15,073 nt of DNA from Lachnospiraceae bacterium (lineage in GTDB: Bacteria > Bacillota > Clostridia > Lachnospirales > Lachnospiraceae): NCBI GenBank assembly GCA_017420605.1, contig JAFOIS010000083.1, positions 1-15,073 of the forward strand, in the 5' to 3' direction. Positions 1-8,184 of this stretch are shown here, in pieces (position 1 is the stretch's first letter; the number at the start of each line of letters is the position of its first letter). The position numbers were made by a program, and so were the translations under genes. The notes below the pieces were generated by a model that worked only from the letters and a program-made list of their open reading frames with translations, ran no database searches and was not told the DNA's origin.

Positions 1-531
1 AGCTTCATTTCCTATTCGTTCAAGCCGCAGCTTAGGACCGTCGGCCCGAAGTACGGGAAGATGCTCGGCGCGATCAAAGAGGCGCTTGCGGGCCTCGACG
101 GGAACGCGGCCATGGCTGAACTCAACGAAAATGAAAAGCTCGTCCTGCACACGAAAGCGGGCGATGCGGAACTTCTCCGGGAGGACCTCCTCATCGAGAC
201 CACCAAGGCGGAAGGCTTCGAGGCGCAGAGCTGGGCCGGCGTGACGGCCGTCCTCGATCTTGCGCTCGACGAGGCGCTCATCGAAGAGGGCTTTGTGCGC
301 GAGATCGTCAGCAAGGTGCAGACGATGCGCAAGGAAGCGGGCTTCGAGGTCATGGACCGGATCACGCTGTATGCGGCCGGCAACGACCGGATCGAAGAGA
401 TCCTCAGGAGAAGCGGCGATATGGTCATGAAGGACGTACTGTGCGACGCCATCGTGACCGGGGAGACCGACGGATATACGAAGAACTGGAACATCAACGG
501 CGAAAAGGTCACGCTCGGCGTGAAACGCTGA
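1..531 (+). CDS. ileS: Isoleucyl-tRNA synthetase, C-terminal fragment (5' end outside window)
   Basis: The enzyme charges tRNA-Ile with isoleucine in the cytoplasm. Only the last 176 residues are visible; the frame is open to base 1, so the gene starts upstream. The first residues contain FKPQLRTVGPKYGK, which matches the FKPNxKTLGPKxGK segment of the C-terminal extension of the long (about 1,040 residue) IleRS type. The anticodon-binding-side segment with LIEEGFVREIVSKVQTMRKEAGF follows. The tail has no C-terminal four-cysteine zinc finger, unlike the E. coli-type enzyme, so this is probably the second, eukaryote-like IleRS class (inference). The catalytic HIGH and KMSKS motifs would lie outside the window. 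The gene ends with TGA, 107 bases before glgP, with no clear terminator between them. Confidence 0.9.
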   Translation, partial: SFISYSFKPQLRTVGPKYGKMLGAIKEALAGLDGNAAMAELNENEKLVLHTKAGDAELLREDLLIETTKAEGFEAQSWAGVTAVLDLALDEALIEEGFVREIVSKVQTMRKEAGFEVMDRITLYAAGNDRIEEILRRSGDMVMKDVLCDAIVTGETDGYTKNWNINGEKVTLGVKR

Positions 532-555
532 AAAAGCATCCCGCAACGCTGAAAC

Positions 556-610
556 GGCAGCATGAAAACTGCCTGTACCGGCGGAAGCCGGATGCGTGCC
601 GGCGTACGCC
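556..610 (+). other. GC-rich inverted repeats in the ileS-glgP spacer
   Basis: Three short self-complementary elements follow each other in the 107-base spacer. GGCAG (556-560) pairs with CTGCC (569-573), CCGGC (578-582) pairs with GCCGG (587-591) across a GGAA loop, and GGCGTACGCC (601-610) is palindromic. None is followed by a T-tract, so they are not convincing intrinsic terminators. They may be RNA-stability or processing structures, or chance in GC-rich DNA. I see no promoter here. Confidence 0.3.
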
Positions 611-638
611 GAGATAAAGAAATAGAAAGACTGGATAA

Positions 639-3119
639 ATGGCTGATAAGTTTGACACGAAAGAGTTTCTCAACGAAGTAGAAGTAAATACGCGCCGGTT
701 CTGCACCACAAGCTTTGACGACGCGTCGACACACCAGAAATACATCGGCGTCGCGGCCGAGATCGAAGACGAGATCATTGACAACTGGATGGCCACGCAG
801 AGGGCCTTCGAAGAACAGCATCCGAAGACGGTTTACTACCTTTCCATGGAATTCCTGGTCGGGCGCGCGCTCGGCAACAACCTCCTGAACCTCGGGATCT
901 ATGACGAAGTGCGCGACGCGCTCGCGGAACGCGGCGTGGATCTTGCGGAACTGGAGGAAGAGGAAGCGGAACCGGCGCTCGGCAACGGCGGCCTCGGACG
1001 GCTCGCGGCCTGTTTCCTCGACGCGCTCGCGACGGGCGGCTACGCGGCCTACGGCTGCGGTATCCGGTATCATTACGGGATGTTCCGGCAGAAGATCCAG
1101 GACGGCTTCCAGGTGGAAAAGCCGGACGACTGGCTCAAGAGCTACTATCCGTTTGAACTCAAGCGCCCGGAACTTGCCAAGGAGATCCGGTTCGGCGGCA
1201 ATACCCGTACGGAATTCGACCCGGTGCTCGGCAAGAACAAGTTCCTTTACGAGAATTACACGGCGGTCATCGCGGTCCCGTACGATATGCCGATCGTCGG
1301 TTACAAGAACTGCGTGGTCGATACGCTCCGGCTGTGGGACGCCGAGGCGGTCAACAATTTCGAGCTGGATTCGTTCGACAAGGGCGAATACGACAAGGCG
1401 GTCGAGCAGGAGAACCTCGCGCGGACGATCACGAACGTGCTGTATCCGAACGACAACCATCCGTCCGGCAAGGAGCTGCGCCTCAAGCAGCAGTACTTCT
1501 TCATTTCCGCGTCGCTCCAGACGGCGGTCGAGAAGTTCGTGCAGCGCTACGGCGATGATTTCTCGCGTTTCCCGGAGAAGGTCGCGTTCCAGATGAACGA
1601 TACGCATCCGTCGATGGTCGTGCCGGAACTGATGCGGATCCTGATGGACGACTACGGCCTCGAGTGGGACGACGCCTGGGCGGTGACCACGATGTCCTGC
1701 GCCTATACGAACCATACGATCATGCAGGAAGCGCTCGAAAAATGGCCGATCGACCTGATGAAGACGCTGCTTCCGCGTGTGTATCAGATCATCGAGGAGA
1801 TCGACCGGCGCTTCAAGGCCGAGATCGAGGCGCGCTACCCCGGCGATATCGCCCGGCGCGAGCGCATGGCGATCCTGGTCGGCGGCCAGGTGCGGATGGC
1901 GTATCTTGCGATCGTCGGCGGCCATTCGGTCAACGGCGTTGCGGAACTGCACACCGAGATCCTCAAGTCGAACGTGCTGCGCGATTTTTATGAAATGATG
2001 CCGGAGAAATTCTCGAACAAGACGAACGGCATCACGCAGCGCCGTTTCCTCCTGCACGGGAACCCGGACCTTGCGGCATTCGTGACGAAGAAGGTCGGCG
2101 ACGGCTGGATCACGGATCTTTCGGTGATCGCGGGCCTGAAGAAATACGCGGACGATCCGGAGACGCTCCGGGAATTCGCGGCGATCAAGAGGAAAAACAA
2201 GGAACGCCTGGCGGCGTATATCCTGGAGCACAACCACGTCGCGGTCGATCCGGATTCGATCTTCGACGTCCAGGTCAAGAGGCTCCATGAGTACAAACGG
2301 CAGCTGCTCAATATCCTGCACGTGATGTATCTGTACGGCGAACTGAAGAGAAATCCGGGCATGGATTTCTATCCGCGGACCTTCATTTTCGGCGCGAAGG
2401 CGTCGGCCGGCTATAAGATCGCGAAGAACATCATCAAGCTCATCACGACGGTCGCTGACCGCGTGAACAACGATCCGGACATGCAGGGGCGCATGAAGGT
2501 GGTCTTCATCGAGAACTACCGCGTCTCCAACGGCGAGATCATTTTCGCCGCCGCGGACGTTTCCGAGCAGATCTCGACCGCGTCCAAGGAGGCGTCCGGT
2601 ACCGGCAACATGAAATTCATGCTGAACGGCGCGGTGACGATCGGCACGATGGACGGCGCGAACGTCGAGATCGTGCGGGAAGTCGGAGAGGAGAACGCCG
2701 TGATCTTCGGCCTGTCCTCCGACGACGTCATCCGCATGGAGAAAGACGGCAGCTATGATCCGCGGACGATCTGGCGCAGTGACGAGGGCCTCCGGAACGT
2801 TCTGGAGGGGCTGATCGACGGCAGCTGGGCGGAAGACCGGACGCTGTTCCGTCCGATCTACGACTCGCTCCTTTCCGGCGGCTGGGCGGATCCGTATTTC
2901 ATTCTCGCGGATTTCCGTTCCTATGCCGACGCGCAGAAGAGGATCGAGGAAGCGTACCGCGACCGTCGGCGCTGGGTGAAGATGGCGTTCATGAATACCG
3001 CGTGCGCAGGCAAGTTCTCCGCGGACCGTACGATCCGCGAGTATGTGGATGATATCTGGCATCTGAAGAGCATTACCGTGCCGGAAGATACAGAAGAAAA
3101 ATGGATGATCCGTTCATAA
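639..3119 (+). CDS. glgP: Glycogen/starch/alpha-glucan phosphorylase
   Basis: This cytoplasmic pyridoxal-phosphate enzyme (GT35 family) splits alpha-1,4-glucans with phosphate to release glucose-1-phosphate. At 826 residues it has the usual bacterial length. Family landmarks are present in order: YYLSMEFLVGRALGNNLLNL near residues 67-86; ALGNGGLGRLAACFLDALAT near 110-130; the VKRLHEYKRQLLN block at 546-558; and the cofactor motif EASGTGNMKFMLNG, in which Lys659 is the expected Schiff-base lysine. The sequence is intact. The ATG at 639 is preceded by an A-rich leader with only a weak ribosome binding site (GAAAGA, 625-630), but the protein begins where family members begin. It follows ileS and precedes the TPR/ATPase gene; glgA, glgB and glgC are not nearby. 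Cotranscription with ileS or the downstream genes is possible. Confidence 0.96.
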   Translation: MADKFDTKEFLNEVEVNTRRFCTTSFDDASTHQKYIGVAAEIEDEIIDNWMATQRAFEEQHPKTVYYLSMEFLVGRALGNNLLNLGIYDEVRDALAERGVDLAELEEEEAEPALGNGGLGRLAACFLDALATGGYAAYGCGIRYHYGMFRQKIQDGFQVEKPDDWLKSYYPFELKRPELAKEIRFGGNTRTEFDPVLGKNKFLYENYTAVIAVPYDMPIVGYKNCVVDTLRLWDAEAVNNFELDSFDKGEYDKAVEQENLARTITNVLYPNDNHPSGKELRLKQQYFFISASLQTAVEKFVQRYGDDFSRFPEKVAFQMNDTHPSMVVPELMRILMDDYGLEWDDAWAVTTMSCAYTNHTIMQEALEKWPIDLMKTLLPRVYQIIEEIDRRFKAEIEARYPGDIARRERMAILVGGQVRMAYLAIVGGHSVNGVAELHTEILKSNVLRDFYEMMPEKFSNKTNGITQRRFLLHGNPDLAAFVTKKVGDGWITDLSVIAGLKKYADDPETLREFAAIKRKNKERLAAYILEHNHVAVDPDSIFDVQVKRLHEYKRQLLNILHVMYLYGELKRNPGMDFYPRTFIFGAKASAGYKIAKNIIKLITTVADRVNNDPDMQGRMKVVFIENYRVSNGEIIFAAADVSEQISTASKEASGTGNMKFMLNGAVTIGTMDGANVEIVREVGEENAVIFGLSSDDVIRMEKDGSYDPRTIWRSDEGLRNVLEGLIDGSWAEDRTLFRPIYDSLLSGGWADPYFILADFRSYADAQKRIEEAYRDRRRWVKMAFMNTACAGKFSADRTIREYVDDIWHLKSITVPEDTEEKWMIRS

Positions 3120-3137
3120 CGGGAGATGGATCCCGTT
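3118..3137 (+). other. Hairpin overlapping the glgP stop codon, weak terminator candidate
   Basis: AACGGGA (3118-3124) pairs perfectly with TCCCGTT (3131-3137) around a six-base loop. Only three T bases follow the stem, so termination would be inefficient. It may mark a partial boundary between glgP and the next gene, or stabilise the 3' end. Confidence 0.35.
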
Positions 3138-3183
3138 TCGAATAAAGAGACCCGGGCACAGCAAAGCCAAAGAGGTGGGAAAG

Positions 3184-6100
3184 TTGGATAAAGAAGAATA
3201 CAGGGTACGACTGGAGACGATCAGAACACTGGCGGATGAAGGGGATTTCAAAGCCGCCTCGTCAGTTGCCGACACGGTGGACTGGAAACGCGTCAAGAGC
3301 GTAAGGACCCTCTGCATGATCGGCGAGATCTACGAGGCGAACGGCCGGTTCGAGGATACGAGAAGGATCCTCGAATATGCCTACTGGCGCACTTCGATCA
3401 GCAAGACGGTCCTGTACCGGCTGACGGAGATCAATATCCGGATCGGCGATTTCGACGGCGCGCAGAAGTACTGCGACGAATTTGAGATCGTCTCTCCGAA
3501 GGATCCCACGAAATACCTCCTCCGTTATAAGCTTATGAGCGCCCGTAAGGATCCGCTCGCCGATCAGATCCGCGTCCTTGAAAACTACAAGGACGAGGAG
3601 TTCACGGAACGGTGGGGCTGGGAACTGGCCCGGCGCTACCAGGAGAACGGCGATAACGCGAAATGCATCGCGCTCTGCGACGAAATCATCCTCTGGTTCG
3701 CCGAAGGAAAATACGTTACCCGCGCGATGGAACTGAAGAACCGCATCCTGCCGCTGGCCGCGCAGGATGAACTTGACGTTCATACGCCGCAGGAGGAAGA
3801 GGCCGCGGAACCCGCCGCCGAAGAAACGGAGACCGTCTCTGCGGACGACCGTGCCGGAGAAGCGGAGGATATCGCGGAGGAAGCCGGAAAAGAGAAGGAT
3901 ACCGAGCCCGACGACGGCTATACGCCGGAAGGGTACGGGACCACGCCGGACGACCATCAGGGATACGATTATATCAGCAGACCGGAAGCCGAAGAAGCCG
4001 GTCTTTCGGAAGTCCTCTCCGAGATCGAGGAGGAAGAACGCCTTGCGAAGCAGGAGGCGGCGGAGCGTGCCGAACGGCGCCGCGGCGGAAAAGAACGCCG
4101 GGGGCTTTTCGGAGGCGCGAAGCTGGCCGACAGTTTCCGTGCTGTTTTCGCGACGCTGCGCAGCGGCGGGACAGCCGACGAGGATGAGGAGGAAGACGAA
4201 GACGAAGAAGAAGCCGTCCGCTCCGAGATCCCTGTCAGAGTAACGGACAGAAAAGAAGAAGTGCACGTACCGCAGCTCGAGCCCGAGACCGACAGCGAGA
4301 TCCGGATCGAGGAAGAAACGCAGGATCTGGAAGAACAGATCACGCTCGCGTCGTATCTCGACGATACCATGTCCGCGGATACACTGGACATCGACGCTTA
4401 CCTTGCCGAGACCAGTGCCGGTATGGCCAGCGAGATCGCGAGCGGCCAGTACGAGCAGGTGAATACGCTTCCGTATGAAAAGGCGGAAGAGGCGCCCGCG
4501 GAAGAAGAATATACGGAAGAAGTATACGCGGACGGCGAAGAGGAGCCTGTTTACGCGGAAGAGGCCGGCGGGGAGGAGATCCCGGCCGAAGATACGGAAG
4601 AAGCATACGCGGAAGAAGCGGCGGAGACGGAATACACGGAAGAAGCCGCGGAAACGGAAGAGGAAGCGCTTCCCGAATACGACGCGCAGAACGATGAAAA
4701 TCTTGAACCGTACGCGGCCTATCTGGAAGATATCGATATCACGCTTCCGGCAGAGGAAGACATAGACCAGGCGCAGCTGATGGAAGCGGCCGCGGCATAT
4801 TCCGCCGGTGAGCTTCCGGAAGATACGGAAGAGGAGATCGCGGCCCTCACGGAGGAAGAAGAGTCCGCCGGGATCGCGGCGGAAGCGGAAGCGCCAGCGG
4901 AAGCGGAAGAGGCGGCGGAAGACTGGTCAGATTTTGCAATGGAAACCGTCGCGGAAGCGGAGGAAGAGACCGCGGACACCGCGGAGGAAGAGACCGCGGA
5001 GGAAGAAGCCGAGGCGGCCGATCTTGAGGAGGAAGCCCTGGCCGGCCGGTCCGGAGAGGAAGAACTCGACCCGCTTGAAAAACTGTACGGACGCGAGACC
5101 GACGAAAGTCTCGGGCTTACGCAGACGTTCAGTTTCTCCGAGGAGCTGAAAAAGGCGTTCTCGCGCATCCGCAGTTCCCTTACGGAGAGCGAGGCGGCAA
5201 GACACCGCCGTGCGGTCAATCAGACGCTGAAGTCAGCCGGCGTCTCCCCGGAGGAGGAAGATACCGAAGAGGAGGCCGCAAACGAGGCCGTTATCGAAGA
5301 CGAGGCGGAAGAAGCCGCGGAAGAGACCGTGGAAGAGGCCGTCGAAGAAGCGGCGGAGGAAGCTGCGGAAGAAGCTGCGGAAGAGCCGTCTCTTGTGGAC
5401 ATTCTCGAAGAGGAGCCGGAGCGGTTCACCTTCCAGCCGGTCGAACCGCGCGCGTTCGATGAAACGGAAAAGGATATCTTCACCTACTTTACAAAGATCC
5501 CGGGCATGCGCGAGCAGATCACAAGCGCGCTTGCGGACGTACATAACAATACGGGAGACAAGACCTCCCGTTCCGGCAATATCATGATCATCGGCCGGGC
5601 CGGCGCCGGCAAATCGCGCCTGTCCGACGCCATGATGGTCTCGATCTGCCGGGATCTCGGCATTACGGCGGCCCGCTCGGCACGCCTTACCGCGGAAGCA
5701 TTGAACGAAAAGAACCCGGCGGAGGTGATCGCGAAGCTTGCGGGCGGATTCCTGATGATCGAGGATGCCGGCAGCCTGTCGGACGAGACCGTATCGCGCC
5801 TGCTCCGCGCAATGGAATTCCGCACGGACGACCTTGTCGTCATGCTCGAGGATGAAAAAGCGGATCTGAAGACGCTTCTCGGAAGACATCCCGAGATCGA
5901 GCAGAAATTTACCTCCACCATCGTCATTCCGGTCTTCACCAACGACGAGCTGGTCACTTTCGCGCGGACCTATGCGCGCGAGAAGGGCTACCGGATGGAT
6001 GAGATGGGGATCCTCGCGCTGTATACCATGATCGGCGATAACCAGACCGCGACGGAACCCGTGACGGTCGGCCGTGTCAAGGAAATGATGGACGCCGCGA

Positions 6101-6207
6101 TCAGCCGCGCGGACACGACGGCGCGCCGGATCGGCCGCCGCATATCGAAGCGTTCGGTGGATAAGGACGGCCGCATCCTGCTGCACGAGCGGGACTTTGA
6201 TTTCTGA
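3184..6207 (+). CDS. TPR-like / acidic low-complexity / AAA-type ATPase protein of unknown function
   Basis: The role is unknown. I chose TTG 3184 as start because AGAGGTGG (3171-3178) is an ideal ribosome binding site five bases upstream. The GTG at 3175 lies inside that site. The resulting N-terminus, (M)DKEEYR, matches what I recall of Lachnospiraceae homologues. The product has 1,007 residues. Residues 1 to about 195 form paired helices resembling TPR repeats. Residues from about 200 to 690 are dominated by Glu and Ala, with an almost pure Asp/Glu run and EEAA tandem repeats, probably disordered or extended helix. A basic helical patch lies near 295-330. The C-terminal third is a P-loop domain with Walker A GRAGAGKS (804-811) and Walker B FLMIEDA (856-862). 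It is followed by a lid-like region reminiscent of CbxX/SpoVK AAA+ proteins (inference). No signal peptide or membrane segment is evident. The stop overlaps rsmA by one base, implying coupled translation. Confidence 0.85.
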   Translation: MDKEEYRVRLETIRTLADEGDFKAASSVADTVDWKRVKSVRTLCMIGEIYEANGRFEDTRRILEYAYWRTSISKTVLYRLTEINIRIGDFDGAQKYCDEFEIVSPKDPTKYLLRYKLMSARKDPLADQIRVLENYKDEEFTERWGWELARRYQENGDNAKCIALCDEIILWFAEGKYVTRAMELKNRILPLAAQDELDVHTPQEEEAAEPAAEETETVSADDRAGEAEDIAEEAGKEKDTEPDDGYTPEGYGTTPDDHQGYDYISRPEAEEAGLSEVLSEIEEEERLAKQEAAERAERRRGGKERRGLFGGAKLADSFRAVFATLRSGGTADEDEEEDEDEEEAVRSEIPVRVTDRKEEVHVPQLEPETDSEIRIEEETQDLEEQITLASYLDDTMSADTLDIDAYLAETSAGMASEIASGQYEQVNTLPYEKAEEAPAEEEYTEEVYADGEEEPVYAEEAGGEEIPAEDTEEAYAEEAAETEYTEEAAETEEEALPEYDAQNDENLEPYAAYLEDIDITLPAEEDIDQAQLMEAAAAYSAGELPEDTEEEIAALTEEEESAGIAAEAEAPAEAEEAAEDWSDFAMETVAEAEEETADTAEEETAEEEAEAADLEEEALAGRSGEEELDPLEKLYGRETDESLGLTQTFSFSEELKKAFSRIRSSLTESEAARHRRAVNQTLKSAGVSPEEEDTEEEAANEAVIEDEAEEAAEETVEEAVEEAAEEAAEEAAEEPSLVDILEEEPERFTFQPVEPRAFDETEKDIFTYFTKIPGMREQITSALADVHNNTGDKTSRSGNIMIIGRAGAGKSRLSDAMMVSICRDLGITAARSARLTAEALNEKNPAEVIAKLAGGFLMIEDAGSLSDETVSRLLRAMEFRTDDLVVMLEDEKADLKTLLGRHPEIEQKFTSTIVIPVFTNDELVTFARTYAREKGYRMDEMGILALYTMIGDNQTATEPVTVGRVKEMMDAAISRADTTARRIGRRISKRSVDKDGRILLHERDFDF
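5308..5385 (+). repeat. In-gene 12-base tandem repeat encoding EEAA units
   Basis: About six and a half consecutive 12-base units begin at 5308, 5320, 5332, 5344, 5356, 5368 and 5380. Each encodes Glu-Glu followed by two residues that are mostly Ala or Val. Adjacent units at 5356-5379 are nearly identical at DNA level (GAAGAAGCTGCG type), while outer units differ at third positions. This suggests repeat-unit expansion within the acidic linker. It is not a CRISPR or mobile repeat. Confidence 0.8.
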
Positions 6208-7073
6208 TGCGGGTAGGAGATGCAGCGGCGACCCGGGCGATCCTTGCCCGGTACGGGTTTCCGATCAGGAAGAAGTACGGACAGAATTTTCTGACAGACA
6301 GCGGCGTGCTGCGCCGCATTACGGAAGCGGCCGGCGTAACGAAAGAGGACAGTGTCCTCGAAGTAGGTCCCGGCCTGGGGAGCCTGACCCAGTATCTGTG
6401 TGAGGCCGCCCATGACGTGACGTGTGTGGAGATCGACGCGAAGCTGATCCCGATCCTTTCGGAAACGCTCGCGGACTATGACAACGTCACGGTCGTTCAT
6501 GAGGACATTCTGAAATACGACCTTGCAGCGCACCATGCCGCGCTGCCGGAAGGTGCGTCCTGCCGCAAGGTCGTCGCGAATCTTCCCTATTATATTACGA
6601 CGCCGGTGATCATGATGCTGCTTACGTCGCCGGTCCCTTTTGATACCATGCTGTTCATGGTGCAGAAGGAGGTCGCGGACCGGCTCCTTGCGGTGCCCGG
6701 TACGGAAAACTACGGCGCGCTCACGATCGCGGCGGGGTATTACGCGTCCCTGTCAAATGCGGGCACGGTGCCGCCGTCCTGTTTTTATCCGCGGCCGGGC
6801 GTGGACAGCGCGCTGCTTCTGATGCGCCGCTATGAGGAACGGCCGGTCAGAAGCAGGGATGAACAGCTGATGTTCCGCCTTGTCCGCGCATCGTTCAACC
6901 AGCGCCGGAAGACGCTGGCCAATGCGGTCTCGCATTTTGAGGGGCTGTCTTTTTCGCGGGAAGACGTATGCCGCGCGCTCGTTTCCTGCGGCCTGCCGGA
7001 GGACGTCAGGGGGGAAAGACTGTCGGCTGCTGATTTTGCGCATCTTACGGACGCGCTTTTATCATTTGCTTGA
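6207..7073 (+). CDS. rsmA: 16S rRNA (adenine1518-N6/adenine1519-N6)-dimethyltransferase
   Basis: Also called KsgA, this enzyme transfers four methyl groups from S-adenosylmethionine to two adjacent adenines in the 3' terminal hairpin of 16S rRNA late in 30S assembly. The 288-residue product has all family motifs: KKYGQNFLTD at 22-31; the SAM-binding EVGPGLGSLT at 52-61; the acidic VEID at 74-77; the catalytic NLPYYI at 125-130; and FYPRPGVDSALL in the second half, followed by the small helical C-terminal domain. The ATG overlaps the preceding TGA (TGATG at 6205-6209) and has no strong ribosome binding site of its own, so translation probably depends on ribosomes finishing the upstream gene. 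Loss of this gene in other bacteria causes kasugamycin resistance. Confidence 0.96.
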   Translation: MRVGDAAATRAILARYGFPIRKKYGQNFLTDSGVLRRITEAAGVTKEDSVLEVGPGLGSLTQYLCEAAHDVTCVEIDAKLIPILSETLADYDNVTVVHEDILKYDLAAHHAALPEGASCRKVVANLPYYITTPVIMMLLTSPVPFDTMLFMVQKEVADRLLAVPGTENYGALTIAAGYYASLSNAGTVPPSCFYPRPGVDSALLLMRRYEERPVRSRDEQLMFRLVRASFNQRRKTLANAVSHFEGLSFSREDVCRALVSCGLPEDVRGERLSAADFAHLTDALLSFA

Positions 7074-7095
7074 GGGGGCTTACATCGTGGCTTGT

Positions 7096-7113
7096 GCGCC
7101 GCAGGAGCGGCGC
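7096..7113 (+). other. Perfect 7-bp hairpin abutting the ribosome binding site of the DUF1002 gene
   Basis: GCGCCGC (7096-7102) and GCGGCGC (7107-7113) are perfectly complementary around an AGGA loop. The Shine-Dalgarno stretch GGAAAGGAG (7114-7122) begins on the very next base. No T-tract follows, so it is not a terminator. It could protect the mRNA 5' side after processing, tune translation, or present a decoy AGGA. Function is inferred only from position. Confidence 0.45.
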
Positions 7114-7128
7114 GGAAAGGAGTGCGAT

Positions 7129-8055
7129 ATGAGCACAAAACTGAAGAGGATCATTGCCGGTATCTTGACGGTGACGGCCGTTTTTGCGGCGGTCCTGCCG
7201 GCAGTGCCGGTACTTGGCGCATCACAGAAGGACAAGAAGGTCATTTCGCTGGGCAGCGGTCTTACCGGGGAGGAAAAGAAGACGGTGCTCGGGATCCTGG
7301 GCGTTTCCGAAGCGGATCTGCCTTCCTATACGGTGATCACGGTCACGGAAGAGGATGAACGGCGGTATCTGGGCAATTACCTTTCGGAGGAAATGTTTGC
7401 CGGCCGGTCGCTGTCTTCCTCGCGGATCGAGCCCGCCGCCGCAGGCAGCGGCATTTCCGTGAAGACCCACAATATCACCTGGTGCACCGAGACCATGTAT
7501 CAGAACGCGCTGGCGACTGCCGGCGTGAAAGACGCGGATATCGTGATCGCGGGGCCCTATGAGGTCTCCGGCATCACCGCGCTCACCGGCGTGATCCGCG
7601 CTTACGAGGAACAGGAAGGCATTATCATTCCCGCGGAGAGCATCGATACGGCGACGGACGAGATCGTCACGACGGGGCAGATCGGCGAGAGCATCGGCAA
7701 TGTCAAGAAAGCGGCGGAACTGATCGGCGCGGTCAAGCAGATCATCGCGGCGCAGAGCATCACGGGAGAAGAGGACATCCGCGACGTGATCCGGAAAGTC
7801 GCGTCCGAGATGGGCATAACGCTCAGCGACGAGGATCTTGCGAAGATCGTGGAACTCATGAAAAAGCTGTCGGCCCTCGACATCGACGTAGAAGAACTGA
7901 AGAGGCAGGCCGCCAGCCTGTACGACGAGCTGAAGCGCCAGGGGATCGATCTTTCCGAATACGGCATCGACGCCTCGGATATGGACGGCGCGGCCGGTTT
8001 CCTTGCAAGGCTCTGGGCGAGTTTCCGGGCATTCCTGCACCGCCTCGGACTGTAA
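7129..8055 (+). CDS. Exported DUF1002 (YpuA-like) protein
   Basis: The molecular function is unknown. The 308-residue product starts at ATG 7129, with GGAAAGGAG seven to fifteen bases upstream. An N-terminal signal peptide is clear: positive MSTKLKR, a hydrophobic core to about residue 27, then a PVLGA-type cleavage region near 31, so the protein is exported. The body matches the DUF1002 family (Bacillus subtilis YpuA is the familiar member). Conserved pieces are VISLGSGLTGEEKK; a YLGNYLSEEM segment; SGISVKTHNITWCTETMYQNAL; GVKDADIVIAGPYEVSG; ALTGVIRAYEE; and EIVTTGQIG. The last 100 residues are predicted helical and rich in Lys, Glu and Asp, and may form a coiled-coil or packing domain. It lies 55 bases after rsmA and may share its transcript. 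A longer in-frame reading that begins inside rsmA is not supported. Confidence 0.9.
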   Translation: MSTKLKRIIAGILTVTAVFAAVLPAVPVLGASQKDKKVISLGSGLTGEEKKTVLGILGVSEADLPSYTVITVTEEDERRYLGNYLSEEMFAGRSLSSSRIEPAAAGSGISVKTHNITWCTETMYQNALATAGVKDADIVIAGPYEVSGITALTGVIRAYEEQEGIIIPAESIDTATDEIVTTGQIGESIGNVKKAAELIGAVKQIIAAQSITGEEDIRDVIRKVASEMGITLSDEDLAKIVELMKKLSALDIDVEELKRQAASLYDELKRQGIDLSEYGIDASDMDGAAGFLARLWASFRAFLHRLGL

Positions 8056-8057
8056 AA

Positions 8058-8095
8058 GGCGGGAGCGGCGGGGCATCCCGGCCGCCTGTTCCGCC
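8058..8095 (+). terminator. Imperfect GC-rich hairpin after the DUF1002 gene, possible terminator
   Basis: GGCGG (8058-8062) pairs with CCGCC (8091-8095), and inside it GCGGCGGG (8065-8072) pairs with CCCGGCCGC (8077-8085) with one bulged base. The stem starts three bases after the stop codon, which is typical of a terminator, but GAAAA follows instead of a T-run. It may be a weak or factor-assisted terminator between the rsmA/DUF1002 transcript and the next promoter. Confidence 0.4.
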
Positions 8096-8117
8096 GAAAA
8101 GATTATGAAATTTTCTG

Positions 8118-8148
8118 TTGTATCCGAAAACCATTGTGTTAATATGAT
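8118..8148 (+). promoter_or_regulatory. Candidate sigma-70/SigA-type promoter for the envelope gene cluster
   Basis: An unusually AT-rich island (about 8097-8160) lies between two GC-rich genes. TTGTAT (8118-8123) resembles a -35, and TATGAT (8143-8148) differs from the -10 consensus at one position. The 19-base spacer is longer than ideal. Transcription would begin near 8155, leaving a leader of about 30 bases with GGGAGGG (8174-8180) before the ATG at 8185. Confidence 0.5.
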
Positions 8149-8184
8149 AGAAGTAAGTTTCTCGGCACCAGATGGGAGGGCATT

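Noticed and set aside
12..3062. A minus-strand open frame of over 1,000 codons antisense to ileS and glgP
   Set aside because: It is opposite two clearly identified genes, has an arginine/valine/aspartate-rich composition typical of shadow frames in GC-rich DNA, shows no recognisable domain, and crosses an intergenic region without any gene-like signal.
5308..5385. Regular 12-base repeats as a CRISPR-like or mobile repeat
   Set aside because: They are contiguous without spacers, stay in frame and encode EEAA units within one protein.
3262..6186. Several long minus-strand and alternate-frame reading frames, Ser- or Arg-rich, within the TPR/ATPase gene
   Set aside because: They result from GAA/GAG/GCG/GCC repeats lacking stop codons in other frames. 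The plus-strand frame has a ribosome binding site, TPR-like helices and Walker motifs.
6880..7128. An upstream extension of the DUF1002 gene starting inside rsmA
   Set aside because: The signal peptide and ribosome binding site place the start at 7129; the upstream residues are read out of frame from rsmA.
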